DNA of 64,000 bases from Variovorax sp. DXTD-1 (GTDB taxonomy: Bacteria > Pseudomonadota > Gammaproteobacteria > Burkholderiales > Burkholderiaceae_C): NCBI RefSeq assembly GCF_003984625.1, contig NZ_RWKH01000003.1, positions 124,001 to 188,000 on the forward strand, read 5' to 3'. The position numbers were made by a program, and so were the translations under genes. Below the pieces are notes generated by a model that did no database searches, had not been told where the DNA came from, and worked only from the letters and a program-made list of their open reading frames with translations. Shown in pieces: positions 56,749 through 64,000 of the stretch (its first letter is position 1; each line of letters opens with the position of its first letter).

Positions 56749-57594
56749 ATGAACACCGTCGCCGCCAAACCGTCTTCAAGGGATGCATTCCCCGCACCTC
56801 TTGCAGGCCGCCTCGTGATCGCGCTGCTGGAACCCCTGTTCCCCGGCGCGCTCGCCGCGCACGCCGAACGGCTGCAGTGCGCGGACGCGGTACCGGCCGG
56901 CGCGCTGCGCGTGGCCGACCTGGCGCATTCGCCTTCGCTCCTGGCAGACGTGCTGCACCTTCATGCCCGCGCGCGCGGCGCGGCCGGTGCGCGCGACCTG
57001 CGGCCGGTCGCCTCGGCGTGGAGCCTGGATTACCTCTCCGCACTGCTGCCGCCCGTGGTGGCGGCCGCCAGCGTGCTGCAGCACGTGTTCCCGGTTTCGG
57101 CGGAGCACATCTGGGTACGTCTCGACGACAAGGGCACGCCCTCGAGCTTTCATGTGCTGCACCTGGGCGAGGCACTGCGCGGCGCCGACACCGCGCAGCG
57201 CTATGCGCCGCTGCTGTGGCAGCACCTGCAGCCGCTTTTCACTGCCCTGTGCAGCTTCACGCGGCTTGCGCCCAAGATCCTCTGGGGCAACACCGCGCGG
57301 CACCTCGAACCGATTTTCGACATGGCGCTGGCCGCGACCGGCGGCGCCGCCCACATCGCGGCCGACCGCGACTGCCTGCTGCACCACCCCGCCTGGCCGG
57401 ACGAGGCCCGGCCGGTCAACCCGCTGCACGCCCGCTGCCGCGAGGCGCAGCGGGCCGGCGCCGCCCCGGGCCGGCCGCTCAAGCTGCACCGCCAGTGCTG
57501 CCTTTACTACCTGCTCCCGTGCGAGGACTACTGCGGCGCCTGCCCGCTCGCACCGCAGCACCGAAAGACCGCGAGCGAGAGCCTGCAGCCGTGA
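56749..57594 (+). CDS. FhuF-like ferric-siderophore reductase
   Basis: This [2Fe-2S] reductase of 281 residues would free iron from the imported siderophore in the cytoplasm. The C-terminal Cys motif is complete: C250-C251, ten residues, C262, two residues, C265 (CCLYYLLPCEDYCGACPL), the FhuF pattern. The middle part (VFPVSAEHIWVRLDDKGTPSSFHVLHLG, then ILWGNTARHLEPIFDMAL) also fits the family. Start is uncertain: ATG at 56749 or 56740 both lack a good ribosome-binding site. It is divergent from the exporter gene. Confidence 0.88.
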   Translation: MNTVAAKPSSRDAFPAPLAGRLVIALLEPLFPGALAAHAERLQCADAVPAGALRVADLAHSPSLLADVLHLHARARGAAGARDLRPVASAWSLDYLSALLPPVVAAASVLQHVFPVSAEHIWVRLDDKGTPSSFHVLHLGEALRGADTAQRYAPLLWQHLQPLFTALCSFTRLAPKILWGNTARHLEPIFDMALAATGGAAHIAADRDCLLHHPAWPDEARPVNPLHARCREAQRAGAAPGRPLKLHRQCCLYYLLPCEDYCGACPLAPQHRKTASESLQP

Positions 57595-57618
57595 ACAGAT
57601 TGCGCGCTGCCACGTCTT
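57592..57618 (+). promoter_or_regulatory. Candidate ECF sigma promoter of the formyltransferase operon
   Basis: TGAACA (57592-57597), 15 bases, CGTCTT (57613-57618), followed 74 bases later by the ATG. The first half overlaps the stop codon of the reductase gene. It shares sequence and spacing with the site before the exporter gene. Confidence 0.6.
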
Positions 57619-57691
57619 CTCCTGAAGGCCCCACGCCTGCGTTTCACGCCCAAGCCGACTCCAACGCCAATCTCCCTTTCACGCCACACCC

Positions 57692-58537
57692 ATGTCCAAG
57701 GCAAAGCTCGTCTACATCCTGTCCTTGAGAAACGCGGCCGCCGACAAGGCCGGCCAGTACATCGACTTCAAGGGCACGCAGCGCTACATGGCGTCTCCGC
57801 TCGAATACCTGGCCAAGGCACTGGACGAAACCTCGCTGGGCGATGCCTATTCGCTCGAAGGCATCGTCTACGACGACGACGAGGGCTCGCCCCGGGACCG
57901 CGCGGCGCTGGAGGACTACGGCTTTTCCTTCCAGCCCGGCCGCCAGTGGATCTTTCCGGGCGACCTGAAGGCGCAAGGCAAGCTGCTCAACGGCATGCTC
58001 CACGCGGTGCCGTCCGAATACCGGCGGCTTCCGCTGGACGCGAAAGAGCGCCCCGCCGCCAAGAGTGCCTTCGAGCGCCGCCTGCTCGACAAGCTGCTCA
58101 CGCTGCAGGCCGACATCGTCGTGCTCGACGGGCTCCTGGTCATCCTGGACGAGCTCGTGCGCCCGGGCGCGCCGTTCCACCGCAGGATCGTCAACATCCA
58201 CCCCGGCATCACGCGCATCGAATCGCCCTACGAGCGCCGCGGCGCCTGCGCCACGCTCGATGCGCTGCACGGCGCCAAGGGCCGCAAGGTCGTGAACTGG
58301 CAGACGATGGAAAGCGTGCCCGCGCCGCTGCTGCTGAAGACCGGCGCCTCGCTGCACTACGTGGACAACGGCATCGATTCCGGCGAGGTCATCCACGACG
58401 TGCTCGGCACGCACATCGACCCCGCGGACTCGATCCTCGAGCTGCGCTGGAACAACTTCAACCACAGCCTCTTTCCGGCACTCCACCAGGGCCTGGCCCT
58501 GCTCGCGAGCCGTCGGTCCACCGAAGGAACTTCATGA
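57692..58537 (+). CDS. N5-hydroxyornithine formyltransferase (PvdF-like)
   Basis: This 281-residue protein belongs to the formyltransferase family and probably transfers a formyl group from 10-formyl-tetrahydrofolate to N5-hydroxyornithine. The catalytic elements are N168 and H170 in VNIHPGITRIESPYERRG and the Asp in VDNGIDSGEVIHDV (D229). The stretch HPGITRIESPYERRGACATL is that of PvdF-type siderophore enzymes rather than Fmt or PurN. It makes a formyl hydroxamate group for iron binding. It opens the operon with the acyltransferase gene, with which it overlaps by ATGA. Confidence 0.87.
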   Translation: MSKAKLVYILSLRNAAADKAGQYIDFKGTQRYMASPLEYLAKALDETSLGDAYSLEGIVYDDDEGSPRDRAALEDYGFSFQPGRQWIFPGDLKAQGKLLNGMLHAVPSEYRRLPLDAKERPAAKSAFERRLLDKLLTLQADIVVLDGLLVILDELVRPGAPFHRRIVNIHPGITRIESPYERRGACATLDALHGAKGRKVVNWQTMESVPAPLLLKTGASLHYVDNGIDSGEVIHDVLGTHIDPADSILELRWNNFNHSLFPALHQGLALLASRRSTEGTS

Positions 58538-59574
58538 CCCTCACCTCCTACGCCGACGGCACGCCGCACGACATCACCCTGGACGGCGAGATGCTCGCCG
58601 TGCGCAGCCGCCAGGGCGACAGCCGCTCGCTCTGGAAGCTGGCAGCCGGCGGGGCCGACGCCGCGCTCCAGTGGGTCGACGGCAGTGCGGCCTCCACGCC
58701 CCACCTGCTCGCGGCACTGGAAGCCGCCTTCGAGCATCTCCCCGCGCACAAGAGCCTTGCGGTGACGGCGCCCGCGCCGGCCGAGGAACTGACCCACACC
58801 GGCGTGCTGCTTGCGTTGCCGGAGGGCGGCATGCGCGCCTTCCGCGACATGCTCTGGCAGCAGCCGCGCCTGTGGCTTCCCGCCGTGCATGCCCCGATGG
58901 CGCAGCGCTACGCGCTCACCAACGGCAAGGTGCATCCGCTGCGCACGCCCAAGCCGCGCGGCGTGCTCTACCAGCGCTTCATTCCATGGCTGGGCAAGAC
59001 CTTCTCGTTTCGCAGCATCGACTTCGAGCGCGACCTGGGCATCTTCAACCGCTGGATGAACGACCCCGACGTGGCCGAGATCTGGGACGAAGAGGGCAAC
59101 CTCGACAAGCACCGCGCCTATCTCTCGGGCATCGACCGCGATCCGCACATGTATTCGATGATCGCGAGCTTCGACGGCGAACCCTTCGCCTACTTCGAGA
59201 TGTACTGGGCCAAGGAAAGCCGCATCGCGCCCTTCTACGACGTGCAGGACTACGACCGCGGCTGGCACGTGCTGGTCGGCGAGCCGTCGTTTCGGGGCAA
59301 GGCCTACGCCACCGCGTGGCTCACCTCCATCTCGCACTACATCTTCCTGTGCGACTCGCGCACCCAGCGCGCCGTGGGCGAGCCCCGCATCGACCACGTG
59401 CAGCAGATCCGCAACCTGGACAAGTCGGGCTACGCCAAGGTGAAGGAGTTCGACCTGCCGCACAAGCGCGCACAGCTCGTGATGATGCTGCGCGAGCGCT
59501 ACTTCATCGACGGCCTCTGGCTGCCGCGCAGCGACGCGCCGGCGGCAGCGGCCGCGCCCGCCAAGCCCATCTGA
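58534..59574 (+). CDS. GNAT siderophore N-acyltransferase (IucB-like, hydroxyornithine/hydroxylysine type)
   Basis: This 346-residue protein has the IucB/RhbD-type acyltransferase domain in its C-terminal half: SIDFERDLGIFNRWMNDPDVAEIWDEEG, then SMIASFDGEPFAYFEMYWAKESRIAPFYDVQDYDRGWHVLVGEPSFRGKAYATAWL, and EPRIDHVQQIRNLDKSGYAKVKEF. It would acylate an N-hydroxylated diamine, most likely acetylate N5-hydroxyornithine. The N-terminal 150 residues are a helical/beta addition of unclear role. It overlaps the formyltransferase gene, so both hydroxamate caps may be made together. Confidence 0.87.
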   Translation: MTLTSYADGTPHDITLDGEMLAVRSRQGDSRSLWKLAAGGADAALQWVDGSAASTPHLLAALEAAFEHLPAHKSLAVTAPAPAEELTHTGVLLALPEGGMRAFRDMLWQQPRLWLPAVHAPMAQRYALTNGKVHPLRTPKPRGVLYQRFIPWLGKTFSFRSIDFERDLGIFNRWMNDPDVAEIWDEEGNLDKHRAYLSGIDRDPHMYSMIASFDGEPFAYFEMYWAKESRIAPFYDVQDYDRGWHVLVGEPSFRGKAYATAWLTSISHYIFLCDSRTQRAVGEPRIDHVQQIRNLDKSGYAKVKEFDLPHKRAQLVMMLRERYFIDGLWLPRSDAPAAAAAPAKPI

Positions 59575-59619
59575 CCCGCTCAACCCGATCAACCGTTCTC
59601 GCAGCAAAAGGAAACCGCC

Positions 59620-60960
59620 ATGGTCATTCACGACGTCATCGGCATCGGCTTCGGCCCTTCGAACATCGCGCTGGCGATCGCGCTCGACGAGAAGCGGCGC
59701 GAAGGGCGCCGGCTCGACGCGATGTTCATCGAGAAGCAGCCCGCCTTCGCCTGGCACAAGGACATGATGCTCGAGCATGCGCACATGCAGATCTCCTTCC
59801 TGAAGGACCTGGCCACGCTGCGCAACCCGACCAGCCGCTTCACCTTCATCAACTACCTGCACGAGAAAAAGCGCCTGCAGGACTTCATCAACCTGAAGAC
59901 CTTCTTTCCGAGCCGCCACGAGTTCAACGACTACCTGGCCTGGGCCGCCGCGCAGTTCGAGGATGCCTGCGTCTACGGCGAGGAAGTGTTCGAGGTGCTG
60001 CCCGAGCGCGAGGCCCACGCCGACGAGGTGACGCTGCTGCGCGTGCGCTCGCGCGACCGCGCCGGCCACGTGAGCGAGCGCCTCGCGCGCAACCTCGTGG
60101 TGAGCATCGGGGGCATGCCCAACATTCCGGACTGCTTCCGGTCCCTGCGCAACGACCCGCGCGTGTTCCATTCGAGCACCTACCTGCAGGGCATTGCCGC
60201 GCAGGAGGACGCGCAAAAAATCGCCATCATCGGCGCCGGACAGAGCGCCGCGGAAATCTTCATGGACCTGCAGGGCCGCCCCCATGCGCCGGAGGTCGAC
60301 CTCGTCATGCGGGCCCGCTCGATCCGCCCATCGGACGACAGTCCCTTCGTGAACGAGGTGTTCAACGTCGAGTTCACCGACTACATGTACAGCCGGCCCG
60401 ACGACGAGCGCGCCGCCCTGCTCGAGGAGTTCGGCCACACCAACTACGCGGTGGCCGACCTGGAGCTGATCCAGCAGATCTTCAAGATGTTCTACCAGCA
60501 GAAGGTGCGCGGCGAAAACCGAATGCGCTTCCTGCGCCGGCACGACATCCGCAGCGCCCACGCCACCGCCGACGGCATTCACCTGACCATGTGCGACCAG
60601 AACACCGGCCGCGAAAGTACTTCGCGCTACGACGCCGTGGTGCTGGCCACCGGCTACGCACGCGAGCAGCACAAGGACCTGCTGACGCCGCTCGCGCCCT
60701 ACCTCGGCAGCTTCTCGGTGGACCGGCACTACCGCGTGCGCAGCACCGGGGACTTCCGGCCCGCCATCTTCCTGCAGGGCGCCTGCGAGTCCTCGCACGG
60801 GCTGAGCGACACGCTGCTGTCGGTCACCTCCGTGCGTACCGGGGAGATCGGCAGCGCGCTGCTGAAGGTGATTCCGGCGCTTCCAGCGGTCCCGGGGGTT
60901 CCAGGTACGGCCGGCTCGGCCAGCGCCGGCCGGAGCGAGCGCCAGGCCGTCCGAATCTAG
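59620..60960 (+). CDS. L-ornithine N5-monooxygenase (SidA/PvdA family)
   Basis: This flavin monooxygenase of 446 residues hydroxylates the side-chain amine of ornithine with NADPH and oxygen, the first step to hydroxamate siderophores. The FAD motif is GIGFGPSNIALAIAL (8-22), the NADPH motif IIGAGQSAAEIF (203-214), and the ATGY motif lies at 343-346. The substrate part ISFLKDLATLRNPTSRFTFINYL is diagnostic of the family. Lysine as substrate is less likely given the formyl/acetyl partners. The Ala/Pro/Gly-rich tail is not conserved. Confidence 0.93.
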   Translation: MVIHDVIGIGFGPSNIALAIALDEKRREGRRLDAMFIEKQPAFAWHKDMMLEHAHMQISFLKDLATLRNPTSRFTFINYLHEKKRLQDFINLKTFFPSRHEFNDYLAWAAAQFEDACVYGEEVFEVLPEREAHADEVTLLRVRSRDRAGHVSERLARNLVVSIGGMPNIPDCFRSLRNDPRVFHSSTYLQGIAAQEDAQKIAIIGAGQSAAEIFMDLQGRPHAPEVDLVMRARSIRPSDDSPFVNEVFNVEFTDYMYSRPDDERAALLEEFGHTNYAVADLELIQQIFKMFYQQKVRGENRMRFLRRHDIRSAHATADGIHLTMCDQNTGRESTSRYDAVVLATGYAREQHKDLLTPLAPYLGSFSVDRHYRVRSTGDFRPAIFLQGACESSHGLSDTLLSVTSVRTGEIGSALLKVIPALPAVPGVPGTAGSASAGRSERQAVRI

Positions 60961-61142
60961 GCCGCCGCCCGGCCGCCTGGGGCCGCCGGGCAGGTACGCG
61001 CTGAAGCATTTGGTACAGGGTGTCTCTCTTTTTGTAGTTCAAACGTCTCATGTACGGAAGCGCCAGAACTGCGGATTGCGGCAGGCCTTGCGCTGAAACC
61101 CGAACACGTCGTTTTTTTACTGCTCCTGGAGTACCTCAACCT

Positions 61143-63314
61143 ATGCGTCCCCTGCCCCGCCCCCGCCTGCTGAGCGCCGCGCTTGCCTCGGCCTTCGGAA
61201 CCGCCTGCACCCTCTGGGCGGTCCCAGCCTTCTCGCAGGACAGCAGCAACCTGCCGGCGGTGACCGTCACGGCCGATACGGAACCGTCGGCCAAGGGCCA
61301 TGTGAACGGCTACGTGGCCAAGCGCAGCGCCACAGGCACCAAGACCGACACCCCGATCCTGGAAACCCCCCAATCGATCTCGGTGGTCACGGCCGACCGC
61401 GTGGCCGCCATCGGCGCCACCACCGTGAAGGACGCGCTGGGCTACACCCCCGGCGTAACCACCACCGTCTTCGGTGCCGATTCGCGCTACGACTGGATCT
61501 CGATCCGCGGCTTCGACGGCTACGCGCCGGGCTTCTACCTCGACGGCATGCCCCTGCGCAACAACGGCAACTGGGGCGTCTGGCAGATCGAGCCCTACGG
61601 CATGGAGCGCATCGAAGTGCTGCGTGGACCGGCCTCGGTGCTGTACGGGCAGGCCAGCCCCGGCGGCGTGGTCAACGTGGTGAGCAAGCGCCCCACCACC
61701 GAGCCGCTGCGCGAAGTGCAGCTGCAACTGGGCAGCGACAGCCGCACCCAGATTGCCGCCGACTTCTCCGGCCCCATCGACGCCGAAGGCAAGCTCAGCT
61801 ACCGCCTGACAGCCGTGGGCCGCGACAGCAAGCTGCCCGCCGGCAGCATGGACGACGACCGCTTCTACATCGCGCCCTCGCTCACCTGGCGCCCGTCGGC
61901 CGACACCACGCTCACGCTGCTGTCGCACTTCAACCGCGTGCGCGGCGGGGTGTTCACGCGCGGCCGCCCCACTGTGGGCTCGCTCGTTCCCACGCGTTTC
62001 GGCAACTACATTCCCGACTCGCTCCTGGCCGGCGACCCCCACTTCAACCATTTCGACATGGACCAGTGGATGGTCGGCTACGAGTTCGAGCACCGCTTCA
62101 ACGACACGTTCACGGCGCGCCAGAACCTGCGCTACGGCCGGCTCGACGTCGACTACGGTGCCGTGCAGGGCCGCGCGATCGTGCCGGTCAACAGCAACGT
62201 CGCCGATCCGCGCAACTACCAGATGCTGCGCCGGAGCATCTCGGGCAGCCGCGAGAGCGTCTCGACCTTCACGCTGGACAACCAGCTGGAAGGCAATTTC
62301 GTCTCGGGCGACTGGAAGCACAAGGTGCTGATCGGCCTGGACCACCAGCGCACCGGCATCGAGCAGGCCAGCTACAGCGGCGGCAGCGCGCCGAGCATCA
62401 ACATCTACGCGCCCGTGTATGGCGGCCCGTTCCTCGTGCCCGCTCCCTATATCGACGCCAACACCCGCCTGACGCAGACCGGCCTGTACATCCAGGACCA
62501 GATCAAGTGGGGCGACCGCTGGAGCCTCACGCTCGGTGGCCGCTACGACCGCGCCTCCACCATCATCCACAGCAACCTGGATGGAACGCGCAGCGACATT
62601 CCCGAGCACAAGTTCACCAAGCGCGGCGGCCTCGTCTACACCTTCCCGAGCGGCTGGGCGCCCTACCTGAGCTATTCCGAATCGTTCTCGCCCTCGGCGC
62701 GCCTGAACCCCGACACCAGGAGCCCGTTCAAGCCCGAGACTGGCCGCCAGTACGAAGCCGGCGTGCGCTACCAGCCCGTGGGCACCACCGACAGCTACAG
62801 CGCCGCCATCTTCGACCTGCGCCGCCAGAACTACATCACCGCCGACGCCAACTTCCGCCCGCGCCAGACCGGCGAGGTGCTGGTACGCGGCCTCGAACTC
62901 GAGGCGGCCTTCAAGCCCGTCAAGCGCATGAACGTGACGGTGTCGTACGCCTACACGCCCAAGGCCGAGATCACGGCCAGCAGCACGCCGAGCGAAATCG
63001 GAACGCCGCTGCTCGCGGTGTCCGAGCACCGCGCCGCGCTCTGGGCGGACTACCGCTTCGACAACGGCTTCAAGGTTGGCCTGGGCGCGCGCTTCAACGG
63101 CTCGAACCGCGGCGACCTGAACAAGGCCCCGGTCAAGGTGCCTTCGTACACTGTGTTCGACGCGATGATCGGCTACGACATCGACCGCTGGAGCCTTGCG
63201 CTGAACGTGCGCAACCTGGGCGACAAGACCTACTTCTCGAACTGCGACCAGTACGGCAACTGCTACTACGGCGACCAGCGCAAGGTCACGGCCACGGCCA
63301 CCTACCGCTGGTAA
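61143..63314 (+). CDS. TonB-dependent siderophore receptor
   Basis: This outer-membrane receptor of 723 residues takes up the ferric siderophore. It has a signal peptide ending near VPAFSQ, a TonB-box-like LPAVTVTA (37-44), a plug (DTPILETPQSISVVTADRV, then VKDALGYTPGV and IRGFDGYAPGFYLDGM) and a barrel ending ATYRW. The ETPQSISVVT wording is that of hydroxamate/pyoverdine-type receptors. There is no N-terminal signalling domain of about 80 residues between signal peptide and TonB box, so it is a pure transporter, not a FecA/FpvA-style transducer. GGAG lies before the ATG. Confidence 0.93.
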   Translation: MRPLPRPRLLSAALASAFGTACTLWAVPAFSQDSSNLPAVTVTADTEPSAKGHVNGYVAKRSATGTKTDTPILETPQSISVVTADRVAAIGATTVKDALGYTPGVTTTVFGADSRYDWISIRGFDGYAPGFYLDGMPLRNNGNWGVWQIEPYGMERIEVLRGPASVLYGQASPGGVVNVVSKRPTTEPLREVQLQLGSDSRTQIAADFSGPIDAEGKLSYRLTAVGRDSKLPAGSMDDDRFYIAPSLTWRPSADTTLTLLSHFNRVRGGVFTRGRPTVGSLVPTRFGNYIPDSLLAGDPHFNHFDMDQWMVGYEFEHRFNDTFTARQNLRYGRLDVDYGAVQGRAIVPVNSNVADPRNYQMLRRSISGSRESVSTFTLDNQLEGNFVSGDWKHKVLIGLDHQRTGIEQASYSGGSAPSINIYAPVYGGPFLVPAPYIDANTRLTQTGLYIQDQIKWGDRWSLTLGGRYDRASTIIHSNLDGTRSDIPEHKFTKRGGLVYTFPSGWAPYLSYSESFSPSARLNPDTRSPFKPETGRQYEAGVRYQPVGTTDSYSAAIFDLRRQNYITADANFRPRQTGEVLVRGLELEAAFKPVKRMNVTVSYAYTPKAEITASSTPSEIGTPLLAVSEHRAALWADYRFDNGFKVGLGARFNGSNRGDLNKAPVKVPSYTVFDAMIGYDIDRWSLALNVRNLGDKTYFSNCDQYGNCYYGDQRKVTATATYRW

Positions 63315-63343
63315 GGCGCGCGGCCGGCCTGTAAAAGGCACAA

Positions 63344-63378
63344 GGGGGACGGAGCCTGCGCTCCGCCCCCCTTTTTTT
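63344..63378 (+). terminator. Rho-independent terminator after the siderophore receptor
   Basis: GGGGG-A-CGGAGC and GCTCCGCCCCC pair with one bulged A around CTGC and are followed by seven T. It lies 30 bases after the receptor stop and may also block the convergent thioesterase transcript. Confidence 0.9.
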
Positions 63379-63395
63379 GCATCTGCCCTTCCGGG

Positions 63396-64000
63396 TCAGG
63401 CCGGTTGCGTGTCCGGGGCGGGCTGCAGGGCGCCGTGCGCGGCATCGGCCTCGCGCAGCAACCCCTTCAGCGACGCGCACAGCGCGGGGTGGCGAACGAT
63501 GTCCAGGTGATCGGCCTGCGGCAGCACTTCGGCCGACACCACCGGCGCGTGGTCGGCCCAGTTGCGCAGCGTCTCTTCGCGGCGCAGCGAGCTGTCCGCG
63601 AGGAACACATGCAGCGGCAGCGGCGAACGCGCATAGGTGTACTTCGCGGCCTGCACGCGCTTGTCGATGGTCGCCCACAGCAGGTACTCGGCCGCCTCGT
63701 CGCCGGTGCCGTCGAGCGGCAGCGGCTGCGCCGGGTTCAGCACCTGCTCGGCCACCCAGGCAAGCTCTTCTTCGTCCATGCGGGCGAAGAGCGCCTTCCA
63801 GTGTTCGGCCATCTCGGAGCGGCCCAGCCACTGCGCAATCACCTCGTCGGCCTTGGTGCGCCGGGCGGCGTCGAGCGGCGCGGAGGCGCGCAGCGGCTCC
63901 GTCTCGAACACATCCAGCATGCCGGTGAACACGATCTCGATGCGTCCCTGCAGTTGCCGCGCGAGCTCGAAGGCCAGGTCGCCACCCGACGACCATCCCA
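63396..64000 (-). CDS. Thioesterase domain, probably the C-terminal end of a siderophore NRPS (partial)
   Basis: The frame is open to the right edge of the window, so only the C-terminal 200 residues are seen. Just inside the edge lies GWSSGGDLAFELARQL, the nucleophile elbow (GxSxGG) of alpha/beta-hydrolase thioesterases of peptide synthetases. The rest follows the fold: IVFTGMLDVF, a helical lid region, and LPLHVFLADSS with SAEVLPQADHLDIVRHP, which holds the catalytic His (QADHLDIV). In context it should release the finished siderophore peptide. A free-standing type II thioesterase cannot be excluded until the sequence to the right is read. Confidence 0.85.
   Translation of the reverse strand, partial: GWSSGGDLAFELARQLQGRIEIVFTGMLDVFETEPLRASAPLDAARRTKADEVIAQWLGRSEMAEHWKALFARMDEEELAWVAEQVLNPAQPLPLDGTGDEAAEYLLWATIDKRVQAAKYTYARSPLPLHVFLADSSLRREETLRNWADHAPVVSAEVLPQADHLDIVRHPALCASLKGLLREADAAHGALQPAPDTQPA

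Noticed and set aside
58357..60798. 813-codon open frame antisense to the siderophore acyltransferase and monooxygenase genes
   Set aside because: It spans two well-supported sense genes and reads as low-complexity Val/Ala/Arg/His sequence, a typical high-GC shadow.
61044..61049. CGTCTC upstream of the receptor gene as a third ECF promoter
   Set aside because: The -10-like block is present 94 bases before the ATG, but the matching -35 position reads TCTCTC, not TGAACA, so it was not annotated.
60957..63341. 794-codon open frame antisense to the siderophore receptor gene
   Set aside because: Sense frame has signal peptide, plug and barrel; the antisense frame lacks any domain and would start inside the terminator region.

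Overview
The window looks like chromosomal DNA of a GC-rich betaproteobacterium of the order Burkholderiales, most likely a Variovorax-like member of the Comamonadaceae. This rests on the uniformly high GC, the recognisable families (RhlE with an RGG tail, an Entner-Doudoroff operon, TAXI and DctPQM TRAP components, a marR-MFS-MATE unit) and the arrangement of the siderophore locus at the right end. The organism call is inference. I see no tRNA, rRNA, CRISPR array, transposase or prophage gene.

Left part (1-11.5 kb): the end of a membrane-anchored TAXI solute-binding protein, the ribosome-associated ATPase EttA, the RNA helicase RhlE with a clear terminator, a BamE-like lipoprotein and an endonuclease/exonuclease/phosphatase protein. 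From 6.5 to 15.8 kb a sugar-acid locus lies on both sides of a GntR-type regulator. Leftward run a DctPQM TRAP importer and an enolase-superfamily dehydratase. Rightward run an IlvD/Edd dehydratase, 2-dehydro-3-deoxygalactonokinase, its phospho-aldolase and a class II aldolase. Together they import and break down an aldonate such as galactonate to pyruvate and a triose phosphate.

Middle (15.9-53.6 kb): a MarR-controlled efflux operon (MarR, MFS, MATE) diverges from a thioesterase and a nitroreductase over two matching inverted repeats. A Fur-box-preceded ferric-iron ABC importer follows, then a GST and glyoxalase I. A two-gene islet (polytopic membrane protein plus acyltransferase 3) is preceded by palindromes. 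Next come edd-eda-HAD, an OmpA-like anchor, chaC-sodC, a MobA-like nucleotidyltransferase, pdxH, a three-part OmpA lipoprotein with a small partner, an AEC carrier, and a ZnuD-like TonB receptor with a DUF2946-type protein and msrA. A TetR-PCMT-rhodanese-TolC operon, waaA with a phosphohexomutase, ada/alkA-ogt-EamA, and several envelope and uptake genes complete this part.

Right end (53.6-64 kb): a hydroxamate siderophore locus. A Fur-type palindrome stands before an ECF sigma factor. The sigma gene is followed by a 71-residue protein that looks like only the cytoplasmic domain of a FecR anti-sigma factor. A second stub of this kind lies tail-to-tail with it, at the end of the exporter gene. 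The locus continues with a cyclic-peptide-type ABC exporter, an FhuF-like ferric-siderophore reductase, an N5-hydroxyornithine formyltransferase, a GNAT acyltransferase, an ornithine N5-monooxygenase and a TonB siderophore receptor. It ends with the thioesterase end of what is probably an NRPS running out of the window. Two promoter-like sites with an identical layout (TGAACA, 15 bases, CGTCT) stand before the exporter and the formyltransferase, and are good candidates for promoters read by the local sigma factor. The locus resembles those for lipopeptide siderophores described from Variovorax (variochelins), but the product cannot be read from this window.
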